This document shows positions 22,690-34,969 of a stretch of 64,000 bases of DNA, piece after piece. Positions within the stretch are counted from its first letter, which is position 1. Every line of letters starts with the position of its first letter. The position numbers were made by a program, and so were the translations under genes. Under the pieces are notes generated by a model. The model made no database searches and was not told where the DNA came from. It saw only the letters and a program-made list of their open reading frames with translations. Location: NCBI GenBank assembly GCA_026018925.1, contig JAKSZU010000005.1, forward strand, positions 81,384,398 through 81,448,397, written 5' to 3'. Origin of the DNA: Tupaia tana (taxonomy: Eukaryota > Chordata > Mammalia > Scandentia > Tupaiidae).

Positions 22690-22795
22690 GAGAATATTTT
22701 TTTGGTGTTTAGTACTTAATTTATTTTACATTCAATCACTGTATATCTTTACAATATACCAATAAATTTTATGTTCTTATAGTAATAAGAAATGA
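22690..22795 (-). mobile_element. L1 3'-terminal fragment, antisense
   Basis: ttacattcaatcactgtata and ctttacaatatacc fit the reversed L1 3' end. Short and old. Confidence 0.5.
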
Positions 22796-23336
22796 TTGAT
22801 AAAGCCTGTTAATTATTTTGTATACAATAAATAATATCCACTAAACTTTAATGTATCTTTTTGATAAATTAAGTACAATAAGACATTAATAGGGCAAAGT
22901 GAGTGATATATCACTGAGAGGTAACTTTTGAGAGGTTACCTAATTCCTGTTGGTAGGTGGTGGACCTTTTCTGATGATATTTCTTAGTAGTAAAAGGAGT
23001 AAGTAAGAATTGCTGGTATATATTCTTTTACATTCACACGGAATGATGGATGTAAAATAATAAATAGCATGGGGATTATAAATTAAAACAAAGCATAATC
23101 TGAGGATTACAATTTAGTCTATTTGATCATATGGCTTCAGGCCCAGGTCAACAAATGGTTAGTAACTGCACTTAATTAAAAGGATTCTAGTTTCACCTGT
23201 TTGGTGAATCCTTTCAGTTCTTCAAATTAGTGAGTACATACACCCAAGGAAAGAAAGGCCAACCATTGCTCATTTGGTTTGAAAATATCAAAGAGATTTC
23301 CATGCATTTATTTTTTTCAAAGTTTCCATTCATGTT
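22796..23336. other. no recognised content
   Basis: AT-rich sequence without recognised features. Confidence 0.5.
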
Positions 23337-23353
23337 AAAAGACGGCAGCTTTG

Positions 23354-23616
23354 GGAACCATGAGTTAGCATAATGGCTATGTCGCTGAACTCCCACGTAG
23401 TCGACCGCAGTTCGCGTCCTGGATCCGGTGGCTTAAAACTCACACCAGGCACGTGTGCGTGCGTGCCCAAGATCCCGAGAGGAGAATGGAGGAGAAGGGA
23501 TTGAGGTGTGACCATCCCCCCGGGGAGTGATTTCTCGCTTTCTGTCTCTATGTCTCTCTCTGTTTGTCTGGCGAGCGCACGCACCCTATAGCAAAAACCT
23601 CTAAAAAAAAATTTAA
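23354..23616 (+). mobile_element. young tRNA-derived SINE, long form
   Basis: Sense full-length copy (gggaaccatgagttagcata ... ccctatagcaaaaacctct). Flanks aaaagacggcagctttg and aaaagatggcagctttg are a one-mismatch target duplication. Confidence 0.94.
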
Positions 23617-23692
23617 AAAAGATGGCAGCTTTGTAAAAGAAAAGGATTATGTGAACCAATGACTCTAGGTGCCTCTAAAAATGAAATAAAAT

Positions 23693-23727
23693 TACACACA
23701 CACACACACACACACATACACACACAT
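23693..23727. repeat. (CA)n microsatellite
   Basis: About 16 CA units with one TA interruption. Confidence 0.9.
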
Positions 23728-24494
23728 CAATTTACATAGCATTTTTATAAATGTTGTGAAAAAATAAAAATTAAAGAGATATTTAATAGTTAATATCACA
23801 TTGAGACTTTATATTATACCAGACTTTTTAGAATCAACATCCTGTGTGATTTCGTTCAAAGCCGTCACATTCTCTATGATTTTTAGGTAAGTGTGTAGGA
23901 AATGTGGAGAACAAATAAAAATAAATAATTCTTAATATTTACATTTTACATCATATGACCTTTAGAAATGTAGACAGCCAAGTACATATCTCTAAAATTT
24001 TTAAAAGACACACTGTCAAAAATAGTATGAGTGAAAGAATGAATTAGATGATGTACTAATTAATGAAAATTACAAATATTTAGCTAAGTTCTAAAATTAC
24101 TGTTACCCTGACTGGACTTTTTTTTTTTTTTAATAAGAATTTCTGGAGATTATCTAATGATTTTAGCAAATTCCAAGTGAGAATTTGGAATTACTAATAT
24201 ATGAGTTATAATGTCAAGTGATATCTTAATCAACATGCATAATATGTAACTAATGGGTCACTCTCAACTGAGTCTTTAGTCCTCATATTTAACAAAATAC
24301 ATAATTTATTTGTATTTACATTCTCATTTTTAGCAAGTTGTTTTGCTGCAGCATTTATATTATGCAAATAAATTTAGTTTCTAGAATTGTATTTAACAAA
24401 GCCATCTTTGTGAATGACTTATTTTCTAGTTACACATAATATAATACCTTCAGAAATATTAATCATAATAAAATATAAAAAATTATATACTACT
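23728..24494. other. no recognised content
   Basis: AT-rich, with a 13-base T run near 24118. Nothing else recognised. Confidence 0.5.
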
Positions 24495-24772
24495 GGGACC
24501 AGCAGTTCGTGTAAAGGCTATGTCGCTGGACTCCCATGTAATCGACCGTGGTTCGAATCCCGGACCTGGCAGCTTATACTCACGCCAGGCGCATGTGTGT
24601 GCGTGCCCAAGATCCCGAGAGGAGAATGGAGGAGAAGGGATTGTGGCGTGGCCATACCCCCTGGGGGGTGATTTTTCCCTTTCTATCTCTCTGTCTGTCT
24701 CTGTCTTTCTGGCGAGCGCACGCGCCCTATAGCAAAAGCCTCTACCAAAAAAAAAAAAAAAAAAAAAAAAAA
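24495..24772 (+). mobile_element. young tRNA-derived SINE, long form
   Basis: Sense copy with intact B box ggttcgaatcc and a 26-base poly(A) end (24747-24772). Possible weak duplication of the A/T-rich flank (attatatacta against atatgtatta). Confidence 0.93.
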
Positions 24773-24929
24773 TATGTATTACTTAAAAGAAAATACATCT
24801 CAACACTCCACATCCCATTTTTTGGTTTACTTTTTCATTGAAACTCAGATTTCCTTCTATATAATGTATGTTATTCTTTTCTATATATTTGACAATTTTC
24901 TATGACTCCTCAATGACTTTTTTTGATAG

Positions 24930-25050
24930 CAAGATCCAGGAAAAAAGGATTTTATTGTTTGTTTTGTGTTGCTTTTATTGCTTTATCCCAAATGCTTTCA
25001 CAGTGACTGATAACACTTCATAAATACATGTTGACTGATGAATGGAAATT
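24930..25050 (+). mobile_element. L2-like ancient LINE fragment
   Basis: tgctttcacagtgactgata followed by acttcataaatacatgttg and actgatgaatgg follows the L2 3' end pattern (cacagtgcctggca ... taataaatgcttgttga ... tgaatg). Confidence 0.45.
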
Positions 25051-25960
25051 TGATCTCTTAAGTAGCAATAAGAATTGATAGAATTATAAAACAAAACAAA
25101 ACACAAGCCATGAAAACTAATAAGGATATTCTGATAATGCCTGCAATGTAAATAAGGATGTTCTGAATGAAGTTAATGTACCACAGAAAAAGTAATTTAT
25201 ACCAAGAATACCACTATCTTTGTCTACTCCTCGTAGGTATTTTTATATGTCACTTTATTCTATTTTGTATATTTATTTTTCACTTCTCAAATTGTTATAT
25301 ATGAAAGTATAGAAAACACTCTAGGGGTTTACACATATATACATTTATAGTACTTGAAAATGAAGATGGTTCCATAGAACAAGCATGCATTTATACATCC
25401 AATAGTAGATATTAGAATGGTAATTCGATCAGCTTGTTTCTACCTGATATTATCAAATGCTACTAATTCTGCTTCAATTTCCATAGGCAATGTAATGAAT
25501 GACCATTTCTGGCATGACATGGTTGTTTTTTAAAAGACGCAAATCTCCATAGTAATAGATCTCAGGGATATTGTGTTATAGTTTCTTGTTTGCCTGTTTA
25601 TTTTTTAGCTAAACAGATTTATAAATGAGTTCTCTCTGCTTCATCATATATTATTAGTACAGAGGGAAAAAAAGCATTGATTTGTACAATCAATACTAAA
25701 TCACTCATGTTTATCACTCTTAATCAACTTAGATGTTTTACACGAACTTAACATGTTCACAGTGCTAACAAAAAACACAATGTCTGCTAGTCAATGCTTA
25801 CACATAATCACTCTATCTTGAGATGTATGCATATTTATAAAAGATTAAATAATAAAATCAAACTACTTGATTTTATTTCAATACTAATAGCTAAAAGGTG
25901 AGTGTTTAAGTAGTGGGATATATGTATATTTTGAATATGTAGCCTTAAAAAAAAAGCATG
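25051..25960. other. no recognised content
   Basis: AT-rich sequence without recognised features. Confidence 0.5.
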
Positions 25961-25972
25961 TAGTGGCTAGCA

Positions 25973-26146
25973 GATGGTCTGGTGGATGAGGAAGCTGGAT
26001 CACACATGGCCAGCTGTGCATTAAGTTTCAAATAAGTGACTTGGGGAATACATTATGCATGTGTGTCTATGTGCCCTAAATCCTGAGAGGTGAATGAAGG
26101 AGAAGGAGCTGTATTGTGACCATCCTTCCTGGGGAATGCTATCTCT

Positions 26147-26207
<61 letters not shown>

Positions 26208-26253
26208 CCCCCTCCAACAGTGCATGCACTCTATAGCAAAAAAAAAAAAAAAT
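25973..26253 (+). mobile_element. tRNA-derived SINE, long form, with expanded (CT)n
   Basis: Sense old copy (ggctagcagatggtctggtg, cctgagaggtgaatgaagga) whose pyrimidine tract has grown into a (CT)n microsatellite at 26141-26204. Ends ctctatagc plus poly(A). Confidence 0.85.
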
Positions 26254-26822
26254 GTGGCTATGCAATGTAAATTTAATTCATTACAAGAAAAAATACTCAT
26301 GACTCAGTATGCATTTGATGTACTTACTCATTAATTTTCTACAGGCTATGTAAAAATATTTTCTTTCTATTACAAACTACATTGCAACAATGAAGCTAAT
26401 ACGTAGTTTATTTAGGTAAAATAGCTCTATTTAACTCCAAAGAAGATGTAGGGAATATTCAGTAATGTGTTAGATGGGATAGTGGTTATCTCAGTAACAT
26501 TATGTAAATTTTGATAAATCATAATAAGAGAGGCACTTTGGACCTCTATAAACACATATTGAAGTAAACATTTAGATAAATTGAAGTGTCAAGTTCTCAT
26601 CATATACAGATAATAATGGTTTTTGAGAAAAATGCTCTGACTGAGGGTCAAAGATGACAATATAGAGGCATCATTTCTGTTAGACTTGGTTGTCTAAGAG
26701 AGCAAAGTAGAAAATAATGAAGTCAGCGAAAGAGATAAGAAACAGGCAGCAATAAAAACATTTATAGAAGAATTGTTCTTAAACTGTGGAAGGCTGCATA
26801 TTGGATCTTACACATGAACAAA
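26254..26822. other. no recognised content
   Basis: AT-rich sequence with no recognised repeat or gene. Confidence 0.5.
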
Positions 26823-27082
26823 TGTTCATCCATTTTGTACCCTTCCCCTAACATGGCTGTCTGCTTCTGTATTCCTGCTTGCTCTTCCCATGAGAAAATA
26901 GCTAGTGCTAAAACCGCATCCGGGACATCCTGTACCTGCTACTGTCTTTGCTAACTAGCCTGAAACCCTTTTGTTTAGCAATGTAACTGCTTACATGGAA
27001 ACTCTACTCCCCTCAGAAATAATTAATCTGCTTGATTCAGCTTCTGTAACTGCTTGCATAGAAACCCCTGGTAACTGACCGC

Positions 27083-27091
27083 CTATAAAAA
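27083..27091 (+). promoter_or_regulatory. TATA box of the solo LTR
   Basis: ctataaaaa within the LTR, about 100 bp upstream of its AATAAA signal. Confidence 0.7.
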
Positions 27092-27184
27092 GACTACTCC
27101 AACATCAGTCGGGTCTACAGTTCTGACTCTCGGCGCCACCCTACTCTCCAACCCCAAGCCTCAGACTGTAGTCTCTGGCCAGCT

Positions 27185-27190
27185 AATAAA
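27185..27190 (+). terminator. poly(A) signal of the solo LTR
   Basis: AATAAA in the presumed R region, followed by a T/G-rich U5. Confidence 0.7.
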
Positions 27191-28309
27191 GACTCCCTTT
27201 AAACTTAATCTAGCTTTGGTGGTCATTCATTCGGTGGCACTCTACAACAAAACTACAAGTTTGAACTTAGTCTTCAACAATATTTAAGGTAATTATTTAT
27301 TGCCAATGACTACTCATGATTATTTGCATTGCTTATAAACTGGGACATTTGAACCCGAATATAGCTTATTTATTTATTTTTTTTCCTTTTTTTCACATTA
27401 TTTATTTTTTTTTTTTTTGCATATACTTTCAATCATATTGTTTGGCTTGCAATGAGGCCATTTTGATATGTAAACATTTCTCTCCAGACCCGTTGATCAA
27501 AATATCTTCAACAGATAACACCACACCTCCCCATCCCATCAATGCTCTACCTCTGTATCCCTTCTCCAAATGTCCTTCGTTAGGCCCCAGTCCTCCATAT
27601 CCACCTCATCTGACATTCACACCCATCTCTTGTGTTTGTTCAACTGTTAGTCAATCAGTTTCAGTCATAGAATGCAGACAAACGGTATATGTTAAGTGGG
27701 GACATACAATGTCTCTCCTTCATAGCCTGGCTTGCCCCACTCAGCAGTACATCTTCCATATTCTTCCACTTTCTGTCAAAAGCCAGGGTTCTGTTGGCTT
27801 TTATGGCTGAGTAGTATTCCATAGAGTATATGTGCCACAGTTTTTCAATCCATTCCTCCATACGGGGGCATTTGGGTTGGTTCCATGACTTAGCAATTGT
27901 GAATAGTGCCACAATAAACATCGATATGCAAGCACTTTTCCAACGAAGAATTCTTCTGTCCTTTGGGTAGATACCGAGGAGTGGGATCCCTGGATCATAT
28001 GGCAGATCTATCTGTAGATTTTTTTTTTTTCTTTTTCTTTTTTTTTTTAATTAATTAATTTATTTTTGTATATACTTTCAATCATATTGTTTGGCTTACA
28101 ATGAGACCATTTCGATATGTGAACATTTCTCCCCAGACCCATTGATCGAAATATCTTCAACAGATAACACCACACCTCCCCATCCCGTCAATGCTCTACC
28201 TCTGTATCCCTTCTCCAAATGTCTTTCGTTGGGCCCCACTCCTCCACATACACCTCATCTGACATTCACACCCATCTCTTGTGTTTGTTCAACTGTTAGT
28301 CAATCAGTT

Positions 28310-28711
28310 TCAGACATAGAATGCAGACAAACGGTATATGTTAAGTGGGGACATACAATGTCTCTCCTTCATAGCCTGGCTTGCCTCACTCAGCAGTACA
28401 TCTTCCATATTCTTCCACTTTCTGTCAAAAGCCAGGGCTCTGTTGGTTTTTATGGCTGAGTAGTATTCCATAGAGTATATGTGCCACAGTTTTTCAATCC
28501 ATTCCTCCATACGGGGGCATTTGGGTTGGTTCCATGACTTAGCAATTGTGAATAGTGCCGTAATAAACATCGATGTGCAAGCACTTTTCCAATGAAGGAT
28601 TCTTCTGTCCTTTGGGTAGATACCGAGGAGTGGGATCTCTGGATCATATGGCAGATCTATCTGTAGATTTTTGAGGAATCTCCAAATTATTCTCCACAGT
28701 GGTTGGACCAA
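28310..28711 (-). pseudogene. L1 ORF2 C-terminal end (inner copy)
   Basis: 133 open codons: PLWRIIWRFLKNLQ, IPLLGIYPKDRRI, ALFTIAKSWNQPKCP, WHIYSMEYYSAIK, MEDVLLSEASQAMKERH. This is the standard tail of L1 ORF2p. The outer copy has the same segment at 27661-27921. Separated from the upstream ORF2 frame by a frameshift. Confidence 0.9.
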
Positions 28712-29062
28712 TCTACATTCCCACCAGCAGTGTAAAAGAGTTCCCCTTTAACCAAACCCCCGCCAACACTTATCATTTTTTGTTTTTTTTAATATTAGAC
28801 AATCTGACTGGGGTTAGGTGGGACCTCATTGTTGTTTTTATCTGCATTTCCCTTACGATGAGGAGGTTGAACATTTTTTCATATGCCTTTTGGCCATTCG
28901 TATGTCATCTTTAGAGAGTGTTTTCTTCATCTCCTTCTCCCATCTTTTAATAGGGTTGCTCATCTTTTTTCCAAACACCTTTTTTAGTTCCTTGTGTATT
29001 CTGGTTATCAGTCCCTTATCTGATGCAACATTTACAAAAATATTTTCCCATTCTGAGGGCTG

Positions 29063-30011
29063 TCAATTCACACTAACTACTGTGTCTTTGGCCATGCAGA
29101 AACTTCTTAGTCTGATGTAATCCCACTTGTCTATTTTGTGGACGATGGACTCTGCTTTGAGGGTCTTCTTTAGGAAGTCTTTCCCTACACCAATGTCTCC
29201 CAGAGTTTCCCCAGCATACTCCAGGAGCAGCTTTATAGTTTGAGGTCTTAGATTTAGATCCTTGATCCACCTTGACTTGATTCTTGTCAAAGGAGAGAGG
29301 TAGGGGTTCAGATTCATCTTTCCGCAAGTGGAAGTCCAGTTTCTCCAGCACCACTTGCTGAAGAGGCTTTCATTTTCCCACTGGATTGACTGGTACCCCT
29401 TGTCAAAGATCAGTTGACTGTATGTTTGGGCACTTATTTCTGGGGACTCTATTCTGTTCCATTGGTCCACATGTCTGTTTCTGTGCCAATACCATGCTGT
29501 CTTTATTACCACAGCTTTGTAATATATTTTTGGATCGGGGATTGAGATGCCACCCACTCCATTCTTCTTGTGTAGAAGTGCTTTGGCAATACGGGGTCTT
29601 TTATGATTCCAGACAAATTTTAAGATTGTCTTTTCTAGATCTGTGAAGAATGTGTCTGGTACTTTGATTGGCATTGCATTAAATAGGTAGATTAATTTGG
29701 GTAGAATTGCCATTTTGATTATATTAACTCTTCCAATCCATGAACATGGGATGTCCTTCCATTTTTTTGTGTCATTTTCAATTTCTTTTTTTACCTTCTC
29801 GTAGTTTTCCTTGTGGAGGTCTTTAACTTCTTTGGTTAGATTTATTCCTAAATATCTTATACTTTTAGTGGCTATGGTAAACGGAATAAGTTTTTTCAGT
29901 TCTATCTCAGTGTGCCTGTTATTCGTATATAGAAATGCTATCGATTTCTGTATATTGATTTTATATCCTGCAACTTTACTGAATTCATGTATTACTTCCA
30001 GTAGTTTTTCC
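29063..30011 (-). pseudogene. L1 ORF2 C-terminal part, near-open
   Basis: Reading leftward from 30011 the frame stays open for about 315 codons, with 216 from the first in-frame Met (29713). Landmarks in order: [112 protein letters not shown]. The stop after VSVN looks like a CGA to TGA change. Reading resumes beyond it until a frameshift near 28840. No RT catalytic core is present, so it cannot mobilise. Confidence 0.9.
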
Positions 30012-30281
30012 TAGATTTTTGAGGAATCTCCAAATTATTCTCCACAGTGGTTGGACCAATCTACATTCCCACCAGCAGTGAACCCGAATATAGTTTATAA
30101 TAGATACTGGACTCCTCATTTACTAGATGTGGATTCTTGAAGATCAGGTATTTAATTATCGACAATTATAGCCCAATCGTAATTACCTAGCATATGTGCA
30201 GGCTAGATTGCAAGATAAAATTCTTCTATGAATGTAACCTAGTTTGTGTGAAGATGCTTTCTATAGTAAAAAGAAACTTTT

Positions 30282-30539
30282 TTTTTGGGGGGGGGGGAAG
30301 GTTTTTTGCTATAGTGCACATGCGTTCACCAGAAAGAGAGAGACAGAAAGCAAGAAATCACCCCCCCCTGGGGGGGGGGGATGGCCACACCACTGTCCCT
30401 TCTCCTCCATTCTCCTCGGGATCTTGGGCACGCACACACACTTGCCAGGCGCAAGTTTAAGCCACCGGGTCCAGGACTCGAACCGCAGTAGGCTACATGG
30501 GCATTCAGCGACATAGCCATTACGCTAACTGCTGGTCCC
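30282..30539 (-). mobile_element. tRNA-derived SINE, long form, G/C-run expanded
   Basis: Antisense copy with gggg runs at both the tail (from 30287) and in the body (30369-30381). Ends gctaactgctggtccc. Flanks aaaaagaaactttt (30268-30281) and aaaaataaactttt (30540-30553) are a one-mismatch duplication. Confidence 0.92.
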
Positions 30540-30861
30540 AAAAATAAACTTTTAATATCTTACCCTGATGATCAAATTTGAGAATTTATTGTTGTTGTGT
30601 ATATGAATGATTTTAATTGCATTGTTTTAATTTTCTATGATTTATGTTCCTTATTTATAAGAGAACAATCTCTATATGTATAGAGATGTAACAAGAATTA
30701 AATATAACAAATATCAAGCTTTTATAAGCTATTTATTTGTGTTCTATAGGCTAAGTAAAAATATTTCACAATTCATCCTCTGTTCTGATATCTCAATAAG
30801 AAGCTATGAAAAGATGTTAATTAGTATAGAACTCAGATATTCATGAATTTATAGTGCTTTT

Positions 30862-31038
30862 TAATTTTATTATTATTATTAATAATATAATATAATCTTA
30901 TTATTTTTTAATCTGACCAGAGAGAACAAAAAGAGAGAGAAAGGGAAAGTGAGAAAGCGAGGTGCCAAGTCCAAGACTTGAACTTAGTTGACCATGTGGA
31001 AGTGCAGTGCCTTAACCACCATTCCACCTGTTGGTCCC
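30862..31038 (-). mobile_element. tRNA-derived SINE, short form
   Basis: Antisense: tttaatctgaccagagaga, GA tract, tccaagacttgaac, cacctgttggtccc. Exact duplication tatagtgctttt at 30850-30861 and 31039-31050. Confidence 0.92.
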
Positions 31039-31408
31039 TATAGTGCTTTTACATTCTTCATGCCTTAAGGAATTGCTGGACAGAAGCTAACAGTGTCATA
31101 CCTTAATATAGTATACCAATTTAGCCAAATTGTATGATCATGCTTAACCCTCAATGGCTGTTACTATGTGTTTTAAAACCTTGGCTTTTTCTAAGACAGA
31201 ATTTTTTCCTCTTAAAAATATTTATGTTGAAAATGCTACTTCATGTCATAAAACTAAGGAAACTGACTGGGCTCATGAGATTTGATATCTAACAGTAAAT
31301 TGCCATCCCTGAAACATACTCTTTATTATCTCTGTGATTATGGACAAGTTTATATTACCTCTTTAAACTCCAGTTTGTATAATAGTAATGAAATCCATAC
31401 ATGCATTT

Positions 31409-31409
31409 G

Positions 31410-31443
<34 letters not shown>

Positions 31444-31456
31444 CACACACGCACAC
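31409..31456. repeat. (CA)n microsatellite
   Basis: CA repeats with two CG interruptions. Confidence 0.92.
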
Positions 31457-31783
31457 TAAAATAAAAGAAACCCTACTAGTCAACTTACAGAGTTTAAGAG
31501 GATGACTAAGAGATCTAAAATGCCTGACACAATACTTGTCACAAAAATAAGCTCTCTGAAACAAGATATTAGTCATTTAATAAGTCCATACATATATTTA
31601 GTTTTGGAGTTAGCATGAAATGATGAGAAGTCCATGACTCTAATCTCCATCCACATATTCTTTGTGACTATTAACTCTTCAGAAAAGAAATGATCTGTAT
31701 AGTTGTACTTCAAACCTGTTACATGTAAATCACAGGAACCATCATTAATGATGTGGTTTTATGTTACTTAAAAATAAATTAGT

Positions 31784-31808
31784 GGGGGCTAGCAGTTGAC
31801 ATGGTAGT
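31784..31808 (+). mobile_element. SINE head fragment
   Basis: gggggctagcagttgacatg is the tRNA-like 5' end of the local SINE, cut off after about 25 bp where L1 3' sequence begins. Confidence 0.55.
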
Positions 31809-31925
31809 GTATGTTAGTATCTTTGACTTAGCTAATATGCATTGTATTTATTCTGGGAAAAACCAAGTTGTACGTTGTAAAGATGTACAATTATTTAATT
31901 TAAACTTTTAAAAAGACCAAAAAAA
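31809..31925 (+). mobile_element. L1 3'-terminal fragment
   Basis: gttagtatctttgacttagc, attctgggaaaaaccaagtt and gtaaagatgtacaattattt fit the local L1 3' end, then A-rich tail. Confidence 0.55.
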
Positions 31926-32304
31926 GAAAAGAAAAAATTTAAAATAATAAGTGAAAGAATTTAGAGGATTTTTTCCAGGATCTCAGTGAAGTAAAGTTGA
32001 TGGGCACTACTAAATCAATTTTATTGTGTTATATGTAATTAATATATTAGTTAATATATTTTAAATATAATTATGAGATATAAAGTTTGCAATTGGCAAA
32101 TTAAGGGAAAGGGAAAAAGAGAAACATAGATTTGGGGTAACTCTGTGAGATAGACAATAGGGAAGCACAAAACTACCAACTATAATCTAAGTAAATTATA
32201 TTGTCTAAGAAAATATTTAAATTAGAATAGAAGAAGACTAGTTGACATTTTTAAAAGAATTATTTATTGGTATTTATTTTTATTACTATTATTATTATTA
32301 TTAA

Positions 32305-32413
32305 ACTTGCTATAGGGCATGTTCACTCACCAGAGAGAAAGTCACCACTCTGGGACTTGAACTTTGTTGGTTATGTGGAAGTCCAACATCTTAACCACCA
32401 CGTCACCTGTTGA
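32305..32413 (-). mobile_element. tRNA-derived SINE, internally deleted
   Basis: Antisense: gctatagggcatgttcactc joined directly to caccactctgggacttgaac and the head (taaccaccacgtcacctg). Both the GA tract and the body are missing. Confidence 0.8.
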
Positions 32414-34925
32414 CAATTAAAACTGCAATATTCTAAGCAATTAAAAGGTTATTAGAGAAAGAGTAGCTCATAAATAATTCCCAAAATAGTTAAGATGTTA
32501 TTAACAAATACTAAGAAAAAGTAAGACACTGTGGAATCACGGGAAAATAATTCATAAGGAGAGGGTGATCGACATTTATTACTGCTCAAATATGTAGCAA
32601 AACAAAGGTTGCGTTGTGTCCAGTGGATTTAGACCATCACTCATGGTCTTGTTAGAGTAGTTTCAAGGCTCAGAAAGAAAAGGAGTTAGGAAAAAAAAAA
32701 AGAAATATGTACAAAAATGTGATACTATGCACTAAATTCAGTCAATTTTAGGACTATGAAAAACTACTAGGTAAACCAGGATTTGTTACCAAATAACTTG
32801 AAAAATAAAAATTTGTTACAGTTTTTAATTGGAATTTGAAATGAGTTATGTAGTAGCTAAATGGGAATATTCTTGAATGATGCACAGAATCGTATTTATA
32901 ATGGGATGCGGGAGAGAAATAATGTTAAGAAAAGGCAGGATACATTTTTCAGTGAAAACTCAATTAAGAAGTCATTCATTTTTCTAAAAAGATTTTTAAA
33001 ATAGCTCCTTACCAATGTAGTGCCCAGAGAATATTGGTAATGTAGACTATAAAAGCAGAGATTAAAGAACACGCATCATTTGTAAAACCTTAAGGAAAAA
33101 GAAATAGCAAGGGCTAGAGCCAATAATCAAAATTTGTTAAGAACTGTTTTAGAAGGAAGATTGAGCAAAGTTTTATATAAAAGCTAAGAGAAAGGTTCTA
33201 AATGAAGAAAACAATTGCTTCAATGGTAGCGAGTTGAGATTTGTGAAAAAATGCTGGAATGTCAGTAGAACCCCAGAGGAATTCTCCCCCAAAATAGACA
33301 GCCCAACTAATCACTTGAAATCTGCTTAAGAGTTCATGATTTGTCTACATGGTAATGTTGACAATATTATACTCTCAGTAATCAGTACTGGAATATTTTT
33401 TAATTGGGATATATACTTTTTTAAAACTACTATATAGTTTGGAAAAATCTAAGAATAAGAGGTACACCAGTCCAGGAAGAGGTATCAGGCAATGACAGAA
33501 AGTTAGAGAAAAGAAAGTGATCTAGTGGGTTGTATAAGGCAGATAGTTACAGACAAGTCTTTTTGATATGACTTTTTAACTGTAAAGCATTAAAAAGGCA
33601 GTTTAGTAATCTTTTCTAATAATTTTTTATTAGTAGACTCTTGTGGAAACCAGTAAGAATGCTGCATTTAGTCTTCAGGTGCTTAAAATAAATGTGACAT
33701 GGTCTTCATGGACACTTGTGAAGGAATAAAGAAACCCTTAATTTGTTGAAGTCTTGTGCTTGTCTCTGTAGTCTAATAAATCAAACCGAAGGGTTTGAGA
33801 CATTTACCTAAATCTCCGATAGATAAAGTAGATTCTTCTTTTCAAGACTCCTTGATCTATACTATTAACAACAACTTAGAAGTTACATGCATAAAACTAT
33901 TGAATGTTGTTATTATAATACATATTTATATTTACAGACATTTAAATGATGCGTTCACTTCTATGTGTATATGTCTTATTAGTAAAACTGGTCAATTATA
34001 GCATAACATTATAGCAAATAATTATTATAATAAAAATAACCTTTTTATTAATATTAAATATAAATAAAGTATTAAGGTATCTTCAAGTGAAACTAAATTT
34101 TTGAAAATAATAAAATACTAATATAATAAAAATCATGATATCTACATTACAAATAAGAGGTAAGGAGCAGTCCTTTTAAGATTTATGTCTAGTCATTTTA
34201 CATTTTACAAGATCAATAGTTAGAAGCTAGACTGATATTTAATTGAACTGATGCTAAAAAGTTATATAAATAAACAAGTATAGAAAATATCTTTTGGTTT
34301 TTATGGTATCTCAACTAATGTGGTATTAGTAGGGAAATGAAATGCATAGCATCTTGAGGAATAAGTTTTAAGTCTCAGACCATTCTAGATTCAGAAAATG
34401 GCACTGTTGAATTTTCTGATAGGAGTGTGAAAAGAAGAAACAAAAGAAAAACCAATGAAAAAGAAAGTTGAGGATTAAAAGATTTACGGCACAATAGAAT
34501 AACATAAATGTATGTGGGAGTACAGTTATGGAGTAGTTTATTTGACCTTAGTTCCCAGCTATTCTGAAATTAAATAAAAATATTTTATATATCTCATTGG
34601 TATAAAGTAGATGGATTAGAGAAGTCAACTTTAAATACTCATCTAACTTGAATCTATTAGATTTCCTGGAATTGAATTTAGTGACTATTACTTAGCATCA
34701 TAATAAAGAGAAATGTTAAATGATGTCTAAAAGCAAAACTCCTTTGGCAATGTTTTTGTGAACCCAGTGTATATTCATCCTTAGTGTTACAAAGAAAAAC
34801 AATTGACTTCAAAGAAACCTTAAAAAATTATGTAATACTGACCTATACTTCATTATTTAAAACCTGGAAATATCATTCCATTTATAATTGTCCTACTGTC
34901 TCCAGTAAATGTATACATGTTTATA
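32414..34925. other. AT-rich, no recognised content
   Basis: About 2.5 kb without SINEs or recognisable L1. Long runs of A/T and short open frames only. Confidence 0.5.
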
Positions 34926-34927
34926 TA

Positions 34928-34969
<42 letters not shown>
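34926..34969. repeat. (GT)n(AT)n microsatellite
   Basis: About 11 GT units followed by about 10 AT units, with diverged AT-rich palindromes beyond. Confidence 0.92.

Larger units (their letters stand above)
26823..27249 (+). mobile_element. solo LTR, ERV1-like
   Basis: About 427 bp, clearly more GC-rich than its flanks. It begins tgttcatcc and ends tctacaaca, so the ends are the inverted pair TGTT/AACA. A TATA box (27084-27090) precedes a poly(A) signal (27185-27190) at typical R-U5 spacing, and the end of U5 is ggtggtcattcattcggtgg. No internal retroviral sequence is next to it. A 4-bp target duplication is not certain (caaa on the left, aaac on the right), so the ends may be off by a few bases. 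Confidence 0.75.
28024..30011 (-). mobile_element. young antisense L1 (inner copy B)
   Basis: 1,988-bp L1 of the same family inserted into copy A, with poly(T) at 28024-28050, 3' UTR, then ORF2 back to the RT thumb region. Duplication tagattttt at 28015-28023 and 30012-30020. Its 3' UTR and ORF2 end are visibly near-identical to copy A (my impression is over 95%, not counted). 5'-truncated. Confidence 0.93.
27351..30093 (-). mobile_element. antisense L1 (outer copy A) split by a second L1
   Basis: The outer L1 occupies 27365-28023 and 30021-30079: poly(T) tail, 3' UTR and the ORF2 C-terminus. It is bounded by an exact 14-bp duplication gaacccgaatatag at 27351-27364 and 30080-30093. Heavily 5'-truncated, about 0.72 kb. 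The break lies exactly at tctgtagattttt, where the same family's uninterrupted sequence (28664-28732) continues into gaggaatctccaaattattc. Confidence 0.93.

Noticed and set aside
27316..27810. 164-codon plus-strand frame, and its relative at 28091-28459
   Set aside because: These are antisense shadows of L1 3' UTR/ORF2. Their similarity to each other reflects the two L1 copies, not a gene family.
27365..28680. simple tandem duplication of L1 3' end
   Set aside because: Each copy has its own poly(T) and its own target duplication, so two insertions explain it better.
29063..29713. 216-codon frame as an active L1 enzyme
   Set aside because: It is only the C-terminal third of ORF2, lacks endonuclease and RT core, and is followed by a nonsense codon and frameshift.
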